A stretch of 51,789 nt of DNA from Apostichopus parvimensis (GCA_000934455.1 KN888268.1:7301-59089), one strand, 5' to 3'; positions 1 to 13,400 are shown, counted from the first letter of the stretch. Notes: generated by a model not told the origin, from the letters alone. Numbers and translations are program-made.

Positions 1-18
1 ACATTCTTTAATTCTCAG

Positions 19-219
19 GAACATGAAGCAGAGGTAGATAAGTTAAAAAGATCCTTACAGAAGATTAAACTGCAGGAAAAGTCTAACCAAGAGCAACTAC
101 AACAGAAAGATGATAACATGAGAGAAGTACAAAAAAATATGAAAACCTGGAAGGAAGAAACAGCTCTTAAGATGGCCAGGAAGTTTGAAGAGGAACTGAA
201 TAGGGAACTGGAACAGTTA
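19..219 (+). CDS. Coiled-coil gene, exon 1 of those visible
   Basis: The acceptor is TTCTCAG at 12-18 and the donor is GTATAA at 220. The exon encodes 67 codons in phase 0, beginning EHEAEVDKLKRSLQ and ending FEEELNRELEQL. It is charged and heptad-rich, typical of a coiled coil. Reading through the donor gives a stop after one further codon, which supports splicing here. Confidence 0.75.
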
Positions 220-3200
220 GTATAACCCCTAACAACCCCTTTAAGAGTCCCTAACAACACCTTTAAGAGTCCCTCACTGCCCCCCCCCCCTGCACCCTCT
301 GCACTTTATGTCAGCCCCAATGATAATTGATACAATTATGTAGACTGACTTTATTTCTACTGGAAAAGTTTATTTTCCAGTTTGAAGCAGTGACAATAAC
401 TTTGAAAGCAACTGATACAAGATTTGTTTGATATAAACTTGATATAGGGTTGTAAGTGGATATAGCTTGTTTAGCAATACTAGTTTAAAATTTAAAATTA
501 CTAGTTTAAAATTGATCAGTGATATTTTTTTGACTAGATTTACCAGTAAATACCATTTGATTAGCATAATTACTACTTAATATCACCTGATTAGCATTAC
601 TAGTTAAAAGCACTTTTAGCATTACTAGTTAATAGCACTTTATTAGAATTACCAGGTAGTATCACTTGATTAGCATTACTACTTAATAGCACTAGATTAG
701 CATTACTACTTAAGAGCACTAGATTAGTTAATATCACTGGATTAGCATTACTACTTAATAGCACTTGATTAGTGTTAGAAAAAAACTTGTTTTGGCTATC
801 ATTTGTAACTTTGTAAAATGAGTGACTGCATAACTAGTAACAGTATGAATGTATTGTAATGGTGACAGCCCTGCTAAGAGCAATGATATACTATGTGTGT
901 CTGTATTAATACTCTCTGTTTTCTCTGTCATTCCTAGGAGGGTGTTAAATCTCTCTCTTCAAGAAGATGCTAGTTTCTCACATTCATCAGGCTCAAGATC
1001 AATGGTAAGAGTGCGTGTCTGTTAGTTTGAGATATGAAGATTAGAGCCATCATTCAGTCTGTCTTTAATATATTCATGAATCTACTATAATATAGTATCA
1101 TGAACAAATCAGAAACACTTTACATTAAGAGTAACTTTGATCCAAATCCAAATTAGTCTGAATCTAGTATGAAAACATACTTGGAAGTTTCTGTTTTCCA
1201 AAGTAAGGTACAATCACTGATCCCTGATGCACCTGAATCACTGATGGTACCCTGATGTAAAACCTGCTCTTTTGCCAATAATAACTACCATCTACTTATT
1301 AACAAGTACTACCATCTGGTTTACCTTAATGCTAAATAAACTGACTGCTTCACAGGCCAAATAATGATGTGAGGATCTTTTTTCTTTTTTTTCATTAGGA
1401 TGCATCCCACAGTGGACAAGATGCCAACACAGTGAAAGTATTAAAACACTTACAAGAGAAAGTGAAGCAACTTAAAATGGAAAACTTACATCTAAAGAGA
1501 GGCCGGAAGAGAGAAGATGTAAGGGGAGATGATAGCACATCAAATGGATCCAGTAATGGTCAGGTGAGAAAGGATAGGATATATGAAAGGATATATGGCC
1601 AGTGGCGGAGCGTCCAAACAGTCAGGGGGTGGGGGGCGGATGCCCCCCCTGACGGACTCAAATGGACTGCTGGCGCCCTTTTCAACTTTTACCACTTTTT
1701 ACTTATTCACAATTATTGACTTTTTTATTGCGCTCTCATCTACCTATTGACATTTGTCACATTTTGTTGGTGATGACACCTATTTATTCTTCGTTTATCT
1801 GCAAATTAGCAAGACCTGGAAAGGGTAATTTCCGGCGATCTAGGGAGTATCTTTACTCAAAAATTTTCTCTACGCTCCGCGCCAACCTGTGGTGGCGCTC
1901 CACTTAGATAGTGTCGAAAGCGCCCCTACAGACCATTCTCGACCCCCCTGACCAATACCCCTAGCTCCGCCAATTTATATGGCCAGAATAGATATAGAAG
2001 GATGGAAAGACCAGTCACAGAAAATGGGCCTAACTTCTGCTGCAGAATCTATTGAAGTATTCAAGGTTCTCAACAATATCTTATAAAACCCTAATCTACG
2101 GAGACCTAGAAAGGCAAAGATACATTGATGAGAATGTGACAGATATATTTTGAAGAGTTTCATAAGATTACCTTTCCAAGTTTTCATTATCCTGTAAATT
2201 TTACAAACATGTTGCAAATGAATGACAAACACGTTCTGTCATCTTTATTGCTTTGGAAATGTGTCATATTATTCATTAATAAACTTGTTGTGTCATCTTA
2301 TCTTCAAGTTAGATCATCTGTAACAGTTTATCAAGTTGTAATATTTATAAATTCCTTGTTAAAGAAACCAACCAGGTACAATTTATGAATGTGATGGGTG
2401 AAACCACATATCCTGCAGAATGAAACATTAGTCAATAATCTTAGGCAGGTGATTTGGCTTGAAATTTATGAAGAACTTTATTGCCTTTAATGTTTGTTGA
2501 TACATCCAAGCTAATTTTCTCATTTTCTTTAAAATAACACCATCATTGCATGATCATCTAATCACATACTGTACATACATATGATGACATTCCCACTGAA
2601 GTAGTGGGACAATCACTATTCACTTAAAACCATATGAAATATAAAGATATTGAATTTTATCGTGGCCACCTTCATAAAGCATATTAGCTCGTATTGTATA
2701 TCCTGTTTGCATTGTTTATTTGTGCCTCATTCGTGACTCCTTTCTCTAAATGCCAGGTTTGCTTTGACTGTGATCTTTATTGAACGTTGTTGTCTTTATT
2801 GAACGTTCTCGTGTATTGCAGGCTTCTTGCAAACAAATTACTGAGCCATGGGTAGTTACCACTCATCCCTGTAGACAACCAGCAGTGAATTATGTACTGT
2901 AAGTACTGATATGATGGCACTCTGTATGTATTTGTATATTAATGTATACTACTCATGACTCATGTCTTACACTGCAGTACAGCAACAAAGACCATCACAT
3001 CTATAAACTAGAGCAGAAGGTGAAACTCCTTGAACGACAGCTGAGCGTTGCCGAGGAGAGATGCAGGGAAAATGCTGGATTACTGAGCAAAAACAGCTTG
3101 GACACAAGCAAGTTAGAGACTGCCCTCACTCAGCAAACCAAGGTATGACATTTCTATCAAATACATTATAATTATGGTTTGTGACATTATATCCTGTAAA

Positions 3201-3682
3201 TTATAGTTGCATTATGAATTGAATATGTCACAGTCTGGTGGTAGTAATATTCAAGCAATAAAAGGGAAAGACAAGGGGTGGAAGATATGTTACTTCAAGT
3301 TTATTAAAGTTGAACCAGGAAGCATTCAATCAGGGCATAAACTAATAACCTACACTCTCCTGCAGATATTAAAGAGTGTTATTACCCTCAAGTAATGTTA
3401 GGTGTATGAATTAACTGTAATATTATTGTGTTTATTAATAGTACAGGAGATAATGCTATTGGAAGATGCATATTAAAATCCATGTTTAAAAGTTGAACTA
3501 GGAGCATTTTCATTGCTTAATAATAGCATTTACAGGTTCCTAATGATATTGTCTTTATCCTAAATGTTTCAGTCATAAGAGCAACTGAAATAACCTCTCT
3601 GATTATCTCACCATAGGAGCTGATGAAGATGGAGAGGGCTTACGAACGATTGTCTCAGAATACATCCCCATACGGAAAGTAA
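19..3682 (+). CDS. 3' end of a long coiled-coil protein gene (five exons seen); possibly golgin-A3
   Basis: Five plus-strand exons can be read: 19-219, 938-1004, 1399-1563, 2978-3142 and 3617-3682. Each has AG/GT borders, and the last ends in TAA. The peptide is rich in Glu, Lys, Gln and Leu with heptad-like spacing, for example LKHLQEKVKQLKMENLHLKR and IYKLEQKVKLLERQLSVAEE, so it should form a parallel coiled coil. Exons 1399-1563 and 2978-3142 are both exactly 55 codons and phase 0. The C-terminus is ERLSQNTSPYGK. No catalytic domain is visible. The 5' part of the gene is outside the window. The neighbour is CHFR, which adjoins GOLGA3 in human, so a golgin-A3-like Golgi tether is possible. 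Centrosomal coiled-coil proteins are an alternative. The phase between the first two exons does not match (see findings), so an exon may be missing or a base may be wrong. Confidence 0.75.
560..775. repeat. Tandem repeat in the first visible intron of the coiled-coil gene
   Basis: Degenerate units of about 30-35 bp are built on ATTAGCATTACTACTTAATA with AGCACT. At least six partial units are visible, and they fill most of the intron between 219 and 938. Confidence 0.75.
938..1004 (+). CDS. Coiled-coil gene, short serine-rich exon
   Basis: The acceptor is TTCCTAG at 931-937 and the donor is GTAAGA at 1005. The frame that joins cleanly to the next exon reads RVLNLSLQEDASFSHSSGSR. That frame needs two carried-over bases, but the previous visible exon ends in phase 0. 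In phase 0 this exon would stop after EGVKSLSSRRC. Confidence 0.5.
1399..1563 (+). CDS. Coiled-coil gene, 55-codon exon
   Basis: The acceptor is TTCATTAG at 1391-1398 and the donor is GTGAGA at 1564. Phase 0 on both sides. It encodes DASHSGQDANTVKVLKHLQE, a coiled coil, then a basic GRKRE stretch and a Ser/Asn-rich linker. A hAT-like MITE starts 36 bp downstream in the next intron. Confidence 0.8.
1600..1975. mobile_element. hAT-type MITE with 8-bp target duplication TATATGGC
   Basis: The left end is CAGTGGCGGAGC and the right end, read on the other strand, is AATTGGCGGAGC. The 8-bp sequence TATATGGC occurs directly outside both ends (1592-1599 and 1976-1983). Eight-bp duplications and CAG-type ends are hallmarks of hAT elements. 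It has no transposase, so it is non-autonomous. Its inner part (GCGCCAACCTGTGGTGGCGC, then CTTAGATAG) is shared with the elements at 29,123 and 33,246. It lies in a coiled-coil-gene intron. Short reading frames inside it are not genes. Confidence 0.88.
2978..3142 (+). CDS. Coiled-coil gene, 55-codon exon
   Basis: The acceptor is ACTGCAG at 2971-2977 and the donor is GTATGA at 3143. Phase 0 on both sides. It encodes YSNKDHHIYKLEQKVKLLER and continues as a coiled coil to ALTQQTK. Confidence 0.8.
3617..3682 (+). CDS. Coiled-coil gene, terminal coding exon
   Basis: The acceptor is CACCATAG ending at 3616. Phase 0, 21 codons (ELMKMERAYERLSQNTSPYG, then K) followed by TAA at 3680-3682. It is followed by an AT-rich 3' UTR with several AATAAA signals. 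Confidence 0.8.
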   Translation, partial: ELMKMERAYERLSQNTSPYGK

Positions 3683-3782
3683 ATGGTTACACTGTGTGTA
3701 GAGGACTATCTTCAAATATCAGCCACAATTCACAAGCCCAGTGAGTTTGCTCTTGAAATGTAATAAAAATGAAGGCTGGAAG

Positions 3783-3906
3783 AATAAATGTGTTTGGTTC
3801 ACTAGAAGTGTGTTCATTTGATGCAGTGTTTGAAGTTTTCTATGACTATTTATTTAATAAAGATCATTGATGGAGTACTAGACCTGTGTGTACTGGTGTC
3901 AATAAA
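3783..3906 (+). promoter_or_regulatory. Poly(A) signals of the coiled-coil gene
   Basis: AATAAA occurs at 3783-3788, 3856-3861 and 3901-3906, that is 100-225 bases after the stop codon. Any of them could direct 3' end formation. The sequence cannot show which is used. Confidence 0.55.
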
Positions 3907-4420
3907 CCATCCACTGCTAGACAACCACTCCATCAATAGGACAGTGCTATAGTAGAAGACGCTGTGTTGCAGTGTGTTCTTATTGTTTCATACTGTACTT
4001 ATGCAAGTGTTGTTCCGTCAAGACCTTGTTGTGTCCCGACGGTCGGTTCACAAGAAGACTAGGAACACTGACTTTGAAGAGATCTTTTAATTCAATTATC
4101 CTCCAATGTGTTGACTATGTCATGAAACCCTCGCTCTTAAAGTTTAGTGTAGAGCTTTTCTCTTTGTACTTGGAATTTTTCTTTTATATGCTTTTAATAT
4201 ATAAATTTCATCCATTGTAACTTTGTGTGTGCTTTCATGATGCAAACCTTTTATGATGCAAACCTTTCAAAACGATGCAAACCTTGAAAAAAAGTAAGCC
4301 TTGAGATATCTAGTTTTATATTTCTTATATTTTCTAACCTTTAGATTACATTTCTTTGTTTTTTCACATATAATTTTTAAAAAGTACAAAATAATACAAC
4401 TCTAATGAAACAGTACTTCG

Positions 4421-4600
4421 TGAATATTCATAGATTCTTTATCGGTTGGTGGCTGTGTGCTAGATCATTTCAGTTCACACTATTACATCGTATCTCATGA
4501 TATATGTATTCATGAATATTCATATATTCTTTATCGGTTGGTGGCTGTGTGCTAGATCATTTCAGTTCACACTATTACATCCTATCTCATTATTTATGTA
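4421..4600. repeat. 91-bp tandem duplication
   Basis: Two nearly identical copies begin GAATATTCATA at 4422 and 4513 and contain TTTATCGGTTGGTGGCTGTG. It lies between the coiled-coil gene and CHFR. No gene is seen in it. Confidence 0.85.
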
Positions 4601-5743
4601 GACGATTATAGGTGCATTTCTGGAATAACTATTGCCTTGGTTGGTATGAATAATATCACAGTTGTCTGACAGTTTTGCATATGAACAGCATGTGGAATTC
4701 CTAGTAGTAGCTCAAGATACAAATATCAATAAAACTTAAACATATCTTAATTGTATTGTCATGTAAATCATTTTCTCATTGAATACTTCCAGTATTGTTT
4801 TATTTGACTGAATTTTCAAGTGATATTTACTAGCTGTATAAAATCCGTCCAAGACAATGCTTCCTTTGCTTGCAAGTCCATCCATAATTGACATTATAAA
4901 TCTGTTAGAGGAATTTCTATCATTTTGCAGTTTTAAATAATGGACAGGTTTAGTTTGTTCATTTTCATTTTGCTCACATGTACATATCCAAGTTTTTCAG
5001 CACAAGGCTGCATGCCTGCTAAAGGCTCACTTAAATATCAGTTATTGTTGTAAATGCTTCCTAAAATAAATGCTAGGCTTTCGTAGAAAATTTCTCAACT
5101 GCTATGGAATAAGAGGAACTCCATACAAGCAAATTCTGTGAAGAGTTTGAAAATTTTCTCAAAGTACTTGATTGAATAAATCATTTGCCAAAAAACTTTA
5201 AAATATTGCATTAATCATAGTATTTATAAGAAATTCTGCCAAATTATTGACTAAAAGACCAAACTGTTACATTTCCATGAAGGAAAATTGAGCAGCAGGC
5301 TTTCTGAGATCACTCGTGTGAAGCTAAAAATTTATTTTCTTTGCTCTATTCAAAATTGGAAAAATAAAAAAAAAGAATTTCTAGAATTAGGTGTATTGTA
5401 CAATATTAGAAATATTCCATGCTGTTGAAATTATTTAAGTATAGCAAAAATTGTGAACGTGCCAATATATATTGTGAAATAACTGTTTGAAATTGTGTTT
5501 ATCATTGTGGAAATATTTATAGATTTGATGGGAATAACCAATAATTACGAATGAAATTGCTTTGTTGTTATTGTTTCTTTTGTGTGTGTTTCTGATATTA
5601 GATATTAAAACCCTATCTACATTCTGTTTGAAGTAGCTTATTAAACCTCCTCTACCATAAAGTATTATAAATACATATTGTACGTCTAAAAGCCTATAAC
5701 TAAACTAGCTATAGTCCCTGCTGATCTTCTGAATCACGCAAAA

Positions 5744-5983
5744 TATATGTATGTATGTATTTTAGATCCTCCTGCAGCAGGAACTCGCGAAGAAGCCATC
5801 ATTGGCTTATCAAAGCCGCAAGCTGACCGAAGTCAGTCTCTTAGCTTCATATTTAACGTCCATGATTATGAATTGTCAATTGTCAACAACTCTGTAACTG
5901 GACGACATACATTAATCTTGGAGTGACTCGAACCGGGGACCTTATGATTGGAAGGCACCGGCGTTAACCACTGAGCTAACACT
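5744..5983 (-). mobile_element. tRNA-derived SINE, copy 1
   Basis: Read on the minus strand, the head is a pol III promoter: A box TAGCTCAGTGG, then B box GGTTCGAGTCA. A body follows with a CTGACTTCGGTCAG hairpin, and the tail is ATACATACATACAT. Three further copies at 12,700, 14,758 and 48,802 share head, body and tail. It is about 240 bp and appears full length. Confidence 0.88.
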
Positions 5984-7434
5984 CAATATCCAACAATTCA
6001 GAAGCCAGTCAGTTTGTTAATTAAAAGTTTAAAGATAAAGGTAAGAGTGAAATAAAGTTGGCAGCAAAACACTTCAAGCACCTGGCAAACACCGTGACCA
6101 CAAAAACATGGGTTATTTAAAAGTATTTCAAACTTTGCCGAGATTTGTAAAGTTGTGGTTTATATAATTTGATGCTAGGAATTAATCATAGTTATTAGTT
6201 ACACTGCAGATCAGCTGCAAATGCTCATTCACATTCGTCCTCTCCATAAAACTCCTATATTAATTGAATTGACCACTAATGCAGGAACAAGATCGAAAAG
6301 AATCTGGCTCGATCAGTTCTAAGACATTCTAAGGAAGACTTTAGTTTGCCGATATTTACTCCACAGAAAGGAAATAGATATCAGAGAGGCATGATGAGGA
6401 TACCATCCAGGAACCATCAAATTAAAATCAAACAGTTGTGAGCATATCTAATGCATACCGTGGTTCCTACAATTCTAAGCAAATGAAATTCAAGACTACA
6501 ACACATCTTACAGTTTACCATGAAGCCTGCACACTAATGATGACCCAATGTTAGGCTACCTACAGAAAACCTATTGTATCTCCTACAAAATAAATGCTAA
6601 CCCCTTTTGTTAACTTGTGGTGAGGGGGTCATTCAAAGAGCTGTGATCCCCCAAACATGACATCATGAAGCCATAATTTTACATTTTCTCTTTTTGATAT
6701 TAACTGTAAAGCCCTTGCTAGCTAACGTCGATAAGAGAGTTATTCAATTTTTTTCCTGACTAAACCTCAAAAAGTCAAAGACTTTCACCATCCTAGATAG
6801 GAGGTGGTTTCATTTTTATTACTCTTTCAAGACTGTTTTTCAGACCGTGTGGGAACCATTGTATACTGCTGTGTACAGTAGTCACAACTTAACTGACAGT
6901 ATGTAACATAGATGTTAGCTGCATGTTCAGAAAGGACTTCATTCTCAGAATCAGATATCAACTGCTCCAAACACATGAATATAAGGAAAGACAGAGTGTC
7001 ATTGTTTACTCTAAAGACAGCTCTACTTAAAGTTATCGAAAGAGGTGCAAGACAAATGTGGTTTGCTAAGGTGAACTCTATAATGTTAATCACATTAAAA
7101 CGTCTCAACGTTTATACAAAGCTACAATGAAAGACCCCTGAGTTATTCTCAAACAAACAAAGCTACTTGGTTCGTTTTGTTGTTGTTTTCGTAATGAAGG
7201 CATATATGACAGCTTTGTCCTTTCACACATTTTAAGACTAGAAATATCACACAAAGTAGTGTAATATTATTAGTAACATTATTAGGACACGTTTCCACAC
7301 TTTAGCTGTCTTGACTGATTTAGTTGTTTGTTTACTTGTGAAGGTAAACACTTGGTTCTCTAGGGGATGCTAACCACACTCCATCCAAGCTGTCATCTTA
7401 GAATCTGGTTTGGTTGCACACGTGGTTGAAACGT

Positions 7435-7486
7435 CTATCGAAAAAAATAAAGTTTGCAAACAGAGTAAATGGAGGTACAAATGTGG
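7435..7486 (-). CDS. CHFR: Candidate CHFR terminal exon
   Basis: The acceptor is AATTCTAG with a T-rich tract upstream, and its phase fits the two bases carried from 8101. It encodes (A)HICTSIYSVCKLYFFR and stops at TAG 7437-7435. HIC matches the human NHICEQ end, but the KFN before it is missing. I give it as the best of several weak options. Confidence 0.33.
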
Positions 7487-10400
7487 CTAGAATTATGAAT
7501 AAACAAAGTGAATAAAAAAAAAAAAATGTTTTGTCTCCATTTCCCTACCACTACTGATAAAGCTGCAGACCAGCTTATATTTGACAAGTGTATGGTTAAG
7601 ACTGTGTGTAATGGTTAAGACTGTGTGTAATGGTTAAGAATATGTGCAATGGTTAAGAATATGCCATATGCAACACAAAAAACGATCTATGCCTGTTCTA
7701 TCTCACCCAACACTCTACAATGCTAGCTCATAATATGCACAGTTACATATTTGTTATCTGAAAGTATCAATTTTACAATCTATGCCTTTATATCCATCGA
7801 TATTGGTTCTTACATCGGAGACTTTCAATTTAGCAGCACAGGTAAAATTAATACCACCTAATACTGGCTATGACAGAAGAAGCAATAATAAAACTTTCAT
7901 CTCTTTTATTTCAATTATAAACCAAGCTGTAATATCCAGTGTTCATTCTATCAGAATAACAGGAGCCACTATTCATTATTTACTCAATTCCAATGAGTTA
8001 CACACATGTCTGACTACTAAAATCCTTACTGCATGGATATTATTCAGTGAACCCTACAACAGTATAGAATGTCATTAAATTCACAATTAACAATACTCAC
8101 GCTGCATGCACTGGCTTGTTGTGTTGTGTTCTGCAGTTTCTGCCCCAGTAACAATTTGGTCTTGAAGTAGCTTCAGCTGTAATAAAAATTGTTTTTTAGA
8201 ATTATATTACTAAACTGTTGAAATACTACAACTACTCTGGAGCATTATTATGTTTTAGTGTTATTTTAGCCTCTGAAGAAGATGCTAGGATCGAAACTTC
8301 AGGCCAACTTACTTTTACACATTCTCTTACACAGGCTCTTTAGTGGATAAGCAGTTTGCTAACAATTTTATTTCATTTCGAATGTTTTAGTGTATTAAAG
8401 TAAACAATGTTTTAGTGTATTAACGTTAACACAACCTATGTACACATACTATGAATACAGGAAGAACAAGGAAGAATAGTGTGCGAGTGTTTGGGTGCAT
8501 TTCTTTCCTTTAAACATTTAAAGCCATCCAGATTGAGACATTGGTTTTGCTTACTACCACCATTATATTTAGTGTACACATTACCTGGGAGCTGATCTCT
8601 TGGTATACTGCCCCTGTATGGATAGGCAAGCTCCTTGAAGACCTTCATGCCACAAGAATAGCAAAGAATAGAATCCTTGGTAATGTTGTTTGTAGATGTC
8701 ACTGAAAAGAGAGGGACAATGAATGTCTCAATGAATGACTAAATAATTAAATAAAACAACAAACAATAAATAAACATTGATATCCATCGTCGTATATGTA
8801 TATTTCATGCATTAAGAAAGTGTTTGAAAAGTCTGATATATCGTCAAGTATGCTACAAATGACACAGACCTGGTATTTCTTGCTAGAGGATATCAAGGCT
8901 ACATGGTTGGTTATTAATAGCCTCCATGTTGTTGTATTGCTGTGGGTGTAATGTCATTACCAGGTGTATTCATGGCGAGTCATTCATCAATCATCTTACT
9001 TCGATTTCACTTACATAATGTTTGGTATTCGGCATCTCCCGCTTCTAACCTCTGCAGGCATTCATCCAAAACGTGTTTCCATGTGAGCTTCTTTTGCTGT
9101 AAATATTTCTGAAGAGTGATTCAAGCAGAATCAAACATGATTTAATTGATTACCCAAACAAGTCTAACAAGCTACTCTCGGAGGGAATAATACGCAGAAC
9201 CTCTCTCAGATGTAAAACCTCTTCATTCTTATACTGCTGCGTCACTCGGTAATTACGACAACTCTCTCGGAAATAACACTAAATACTACTAAATGAATAA
9301 ACAACGTTATGTACAGTTCCAAAGCCATTATCAAAACATCAAATAGTTGAGAAAAAAAAATTATCCGCCCAGATAGTACTTGCATTTTGTATGGCATATG
9401 ATATTTAGAGACTGAACAGATGATATCCTGACATTTATAGGCCAATTAAAATATTTGGAATCTAGGGCCACTAAATTAGGTCAAGTAATATAATGACTAT
9501 GTATATACCTTGAAAATAGATGACTCTTGTGTGTTTCCCAAAATAAGAATATCTGTACATTTGTCTCCAAAATTAAGATCTGTCAAATAAGCAAAGGAGA
9601 TCATGGAAAATATCGTCATTTGGTTTAATATTCTATCTCAGACAAAATTATGTCACAACTTATTCCTCAATCTGGATTTACAGATCTGTAACTTTATTAT
9701 CTACGTAAGCCAGGTTTCACCACAAAAGTCAAGGTCTTTATGCATTACATGTCCAATAAAACAGCCAACCATAGCTGTTTTCCATACATCAGGGACATGG
9801 TTGTGATTGCTCCAACAGAATAATATATATGTACAATAATTATTCATATAGAAATGCTAGCTTGTATTGTGAGCAAATGTTACATTGCTGCAATAAACTT
9901 GGACAAACAAGGAAAATTTGTGACTTTAGCAAAATAGAAATTTAGGAGGACAGGAAAACATGTCAGCAACTTGATACTGAAGGAACATAATTTATACCTA
10001 TTGTTATGAATGGCATGTTACTTTACAGGAAAACAATACATGGTAAATTATAAATCTCATCTATAATCACATCAGGAATACAAACTGATACAACATTTTT
10101 TGGCAAATTTATCTTGAGTTTAAACGAAGAGTTTCTTTCTCAGTACTGCATTGATTTATTATATTACCAGTGTGTTTACTACTTCAACTTGAGTTCACTA
10201 TGGAAACAAAATCAACACAAAGTGACTTTGAGGATTCTTATAATGGATGATTCATGAGTTTATATGATTAGTTTCACCTTACAATGATTTTTAATTATAC
10301 AACACACATCATACCTTTGAATTTATTGAGGCAACCAAAGCATCTGCTGTTTCTGGTGCAACCCCAGTACATATGACAGTAAAACATTTGGCATAAACTA

Positions 10401-13400
10401 CCTGTTGAGAGAAAAATGAGGGGAAAGTAGAGAAATCTTAGAAGTGACCAAACTTTAAACCCTATAACACAATTCTAGTAATGTGCATTGGTACAGCGCT
10501 AACAGCATCTCCATTCTGTAGAGATATTTTCTTGCTCGACAGAGCTCTTCTGATTGGATTAGCATCTGTTAACAATTGTCTGCCAGTACTATTCCACACA
10601 CTAAACACAAACCTCATTGCTTTAGGCCATTAAAGGCTAAACTGTCATCGTAAACTAAATGTTAACATTGTACAGAATGTTACGGCACATCAAATTCAGT
10701 GGATAAACTCACAAGTGACGGACGGAATATTACTTCGGTTCGATTCCCTCCTTCGATCTGGAAATCTTTCTTGACAACACTGGCACATGAGGTGGGTGGC
10801 TCCTGCTGGACAGACAAAGGCTGGTGCAGTCGGTAATGCCACCCTGACATTACCATTTGCAATGCGAAAGTTCTGGCTGGTAGCATCACCACTGGCATCA
10901 GATGGACCTGCACTGGTGGACGGTTGTGCTGAGGAAACAAGATTCAGGGGCATATAAGATTAAGAGGGGCCATGCACATGGTCATAAAAGTAATACTAAA
11001 CTTACAAGATATAAGTTATAACAGACCATCAGTCTATAACTCAAGTACAATGACTGTCCATAGAGTTAACCAACAGATTCAAGATTACATCAAACCTGTA
11101 TTTCTGTCAAGCCAGGATATGCTCATTTAAGTAAAGAACATAGCAGCTTCTCTGATCAAGCATGCTGAGATTGATAAATGACCTAGTAGGTGAGTGTGGG
11201 GGGGGGAGGGGAGAGGTGAGGACATCCTTGGAGATGGGGTAGTCAGGATGCTGTAAGTAACAAACATAGCAGCTACTCTGATCAAGCATGCTGAGACTGA
11301 AAAATAACCTAGTGAGTGAGGGTGGGATTGGGGGAGGGGTGAGAACATGCTTGGAGAGGGGTAGTCAGGTTCTAGTTATGCTAATGTATCGATGGTAGTG
11401 GAATGATAAATATTTCATAAACAAATAACAAATTAAAGACTCACCTTGAACTGTACAAGTTGCTACAGGAGTCGGATTAAGGCCTGGGCATTGTCTGCAT
11501 GTCCTTGGATTCGAAGTCAAATGTAGTGCGTAAAGAAACTATTAATTAATTAATTAACTAATCATATTATAAATGCTATATACTATATCAACAACACTTG
11601 ATTAGTTAAGAAAAACTTCAACAATAGAAATATTGAAACAAGACCAGTGCAAAGACAAGATGCAACGTTAATTGACCTGTATATGAAGAGAAATAAATCT
11701 TATTACATTTACCATGACTTTGAACACTTCATACATAATAAAACATACACAGTTGGCATCTATAAGTGAGTATTAGAAATGCCAGACTATACAGGAATCA
11801 CCTGTTCTACAACAAGCTTAGCAGATGTATGGCAGTTGGGTCTACCATCAAGGGGACCTGGTATTCATTTATGAAATGATTATTTTATACTTGAAAATTA
11901 TCCAAGCAATCTTGACTTGTCAATGACAACCATGACTACAAACATCACCAATGCATGACTACACAACACCACAACAGAACTACATGACAACACACCATGA
12001 ATACAGAACACCACCACTGTATGAATACCCAATGATCCCCACCCTCCCTAGGAGATATCCATAATAAATGTTACTCATTGTGAAAGATACATGCATAGGA
12101 AGTGTGTTCTGTTGTCTATGGAAGTTCATGACTACAGAATGCCAGTGTATGACCACACAACACCATAACAGAACTACATGACATTACACCATGACTACAG
12201 AACACCAACAAAGCATGACTACATAATACGACCAGTGCATGATTACACAACACCACAACAGAACTAAATGACTAGATACGACACCACTATGGAATGACTA
12301 CAGAACACCACCAGTGCATGACTACAGAATAACACCAGTGCATGACTATACATTGAACACCAACAACAGAACAACATGACAACACACCATGACTACAAAA
12401 ACACCAACAAAGCATGCCTATAACACCATCAGTGCATGATTACACAACACCAACAACAGAACTACATGACAACACACCATGAATACAGAACACCAACAAA
12501 GCATGCCTATAACACCATCAGTGCATGATTACACAACACCACTAGGGCAGGACTACAGAACAGCACTGGTGAAGCAATAGCATCAACATTTCTATTCTTC
12601 TTTAATGTAAGTAATTGTCTTCGTTCTCACAAAGCCCAGGTGTTAGTAGTATCACTGCTAACACAATCAACTAAGACTACAATGCCACTTTCACTTGTTT
12701 GTATATGTATGTATATTAGATCCTCCTGCAAGCAGGAACTCGCGAAGAAGCCTCATTGGCTTATCAATGCCGCAAGCTGACCGAAGTCAGTCTCTTACAT
12801 TCATATTTAACGTCCATGATTATGAATTGTTAATTGTCAACAACTCTGTAACTGGACGACATACATTAATCTGGGAGTGACTCGAACCGGGGACCTTATG
12901 ATTGAAAGGCACCGGCGTTAACCACTGAGCTAACACACTTCAATGTCTAATATGTAAATGTATAAGGTGTATGAGGTGTAATAACCAACTAAACAAGGGA
13001 GATACTTACATGACTGGGAGAGTTTGCCTACTGAGGATATTACCTAAGAAACCCCAAGATGGTACTGCAGGCCTGAGGTTAAAGAAAGGCAGACTTATTG
13101 AAGCAACAAGGAACAATAATCGTGGTTAACTTAACTCTTCAACAGCTCTGTACCAGTGTCTGCTCTACTCAACTTTTTGTAGACTTCTAAATCCCATACC
13201 ACTAAAGTCAAACAATTTTCAGTTTTCTTTTAATTCCTCTTTCTTTAATTGCAAATGGAAATGTTGTTGCAAACTTAAGGGATTAATGGACCGGAAGATA
13301 AAACTCTTGGGTGTGAGGAAGTATTTAGTGTTAACTTACATTGCAAAAGCTCCAAGACTCTCAATCTCAGATGAACTGTTGAATTCATCACCAGAGTCCT

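Larger units (their letters stand above)
3911..7430. other. Intergenic region between two convergent genes
   Basis: I see no exon I can support between the coiled-coil gene and the CHFR terminal-exon candidate. The stretch is AT-rich. It holds a 91-bp duplication (4,421-4,600), one SINE copy (5,744-5,983) and otherwise unique DNA. Confidence 0.6.

Noticed and set aside
1662-1907. 81-codon plus-strand frame
   Set aside because: Lies inside the hAT-type MITE at 1,600-1,975.
6827-7108. Possible CHFR last exon near 7,058 with ANHIC
   Set aside because: NHIC is in a frame that no nearby acceptor can join to the PBZ exon. The joinable frame reads AKPHLSC, a poorer match than 7,435-7,486.
11925-12560. 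CRISPR-like array
   Set aside because: Units are degenerate, with no constant repeat and unique spacer pattern, and the DNA is clearly eukaryotic.
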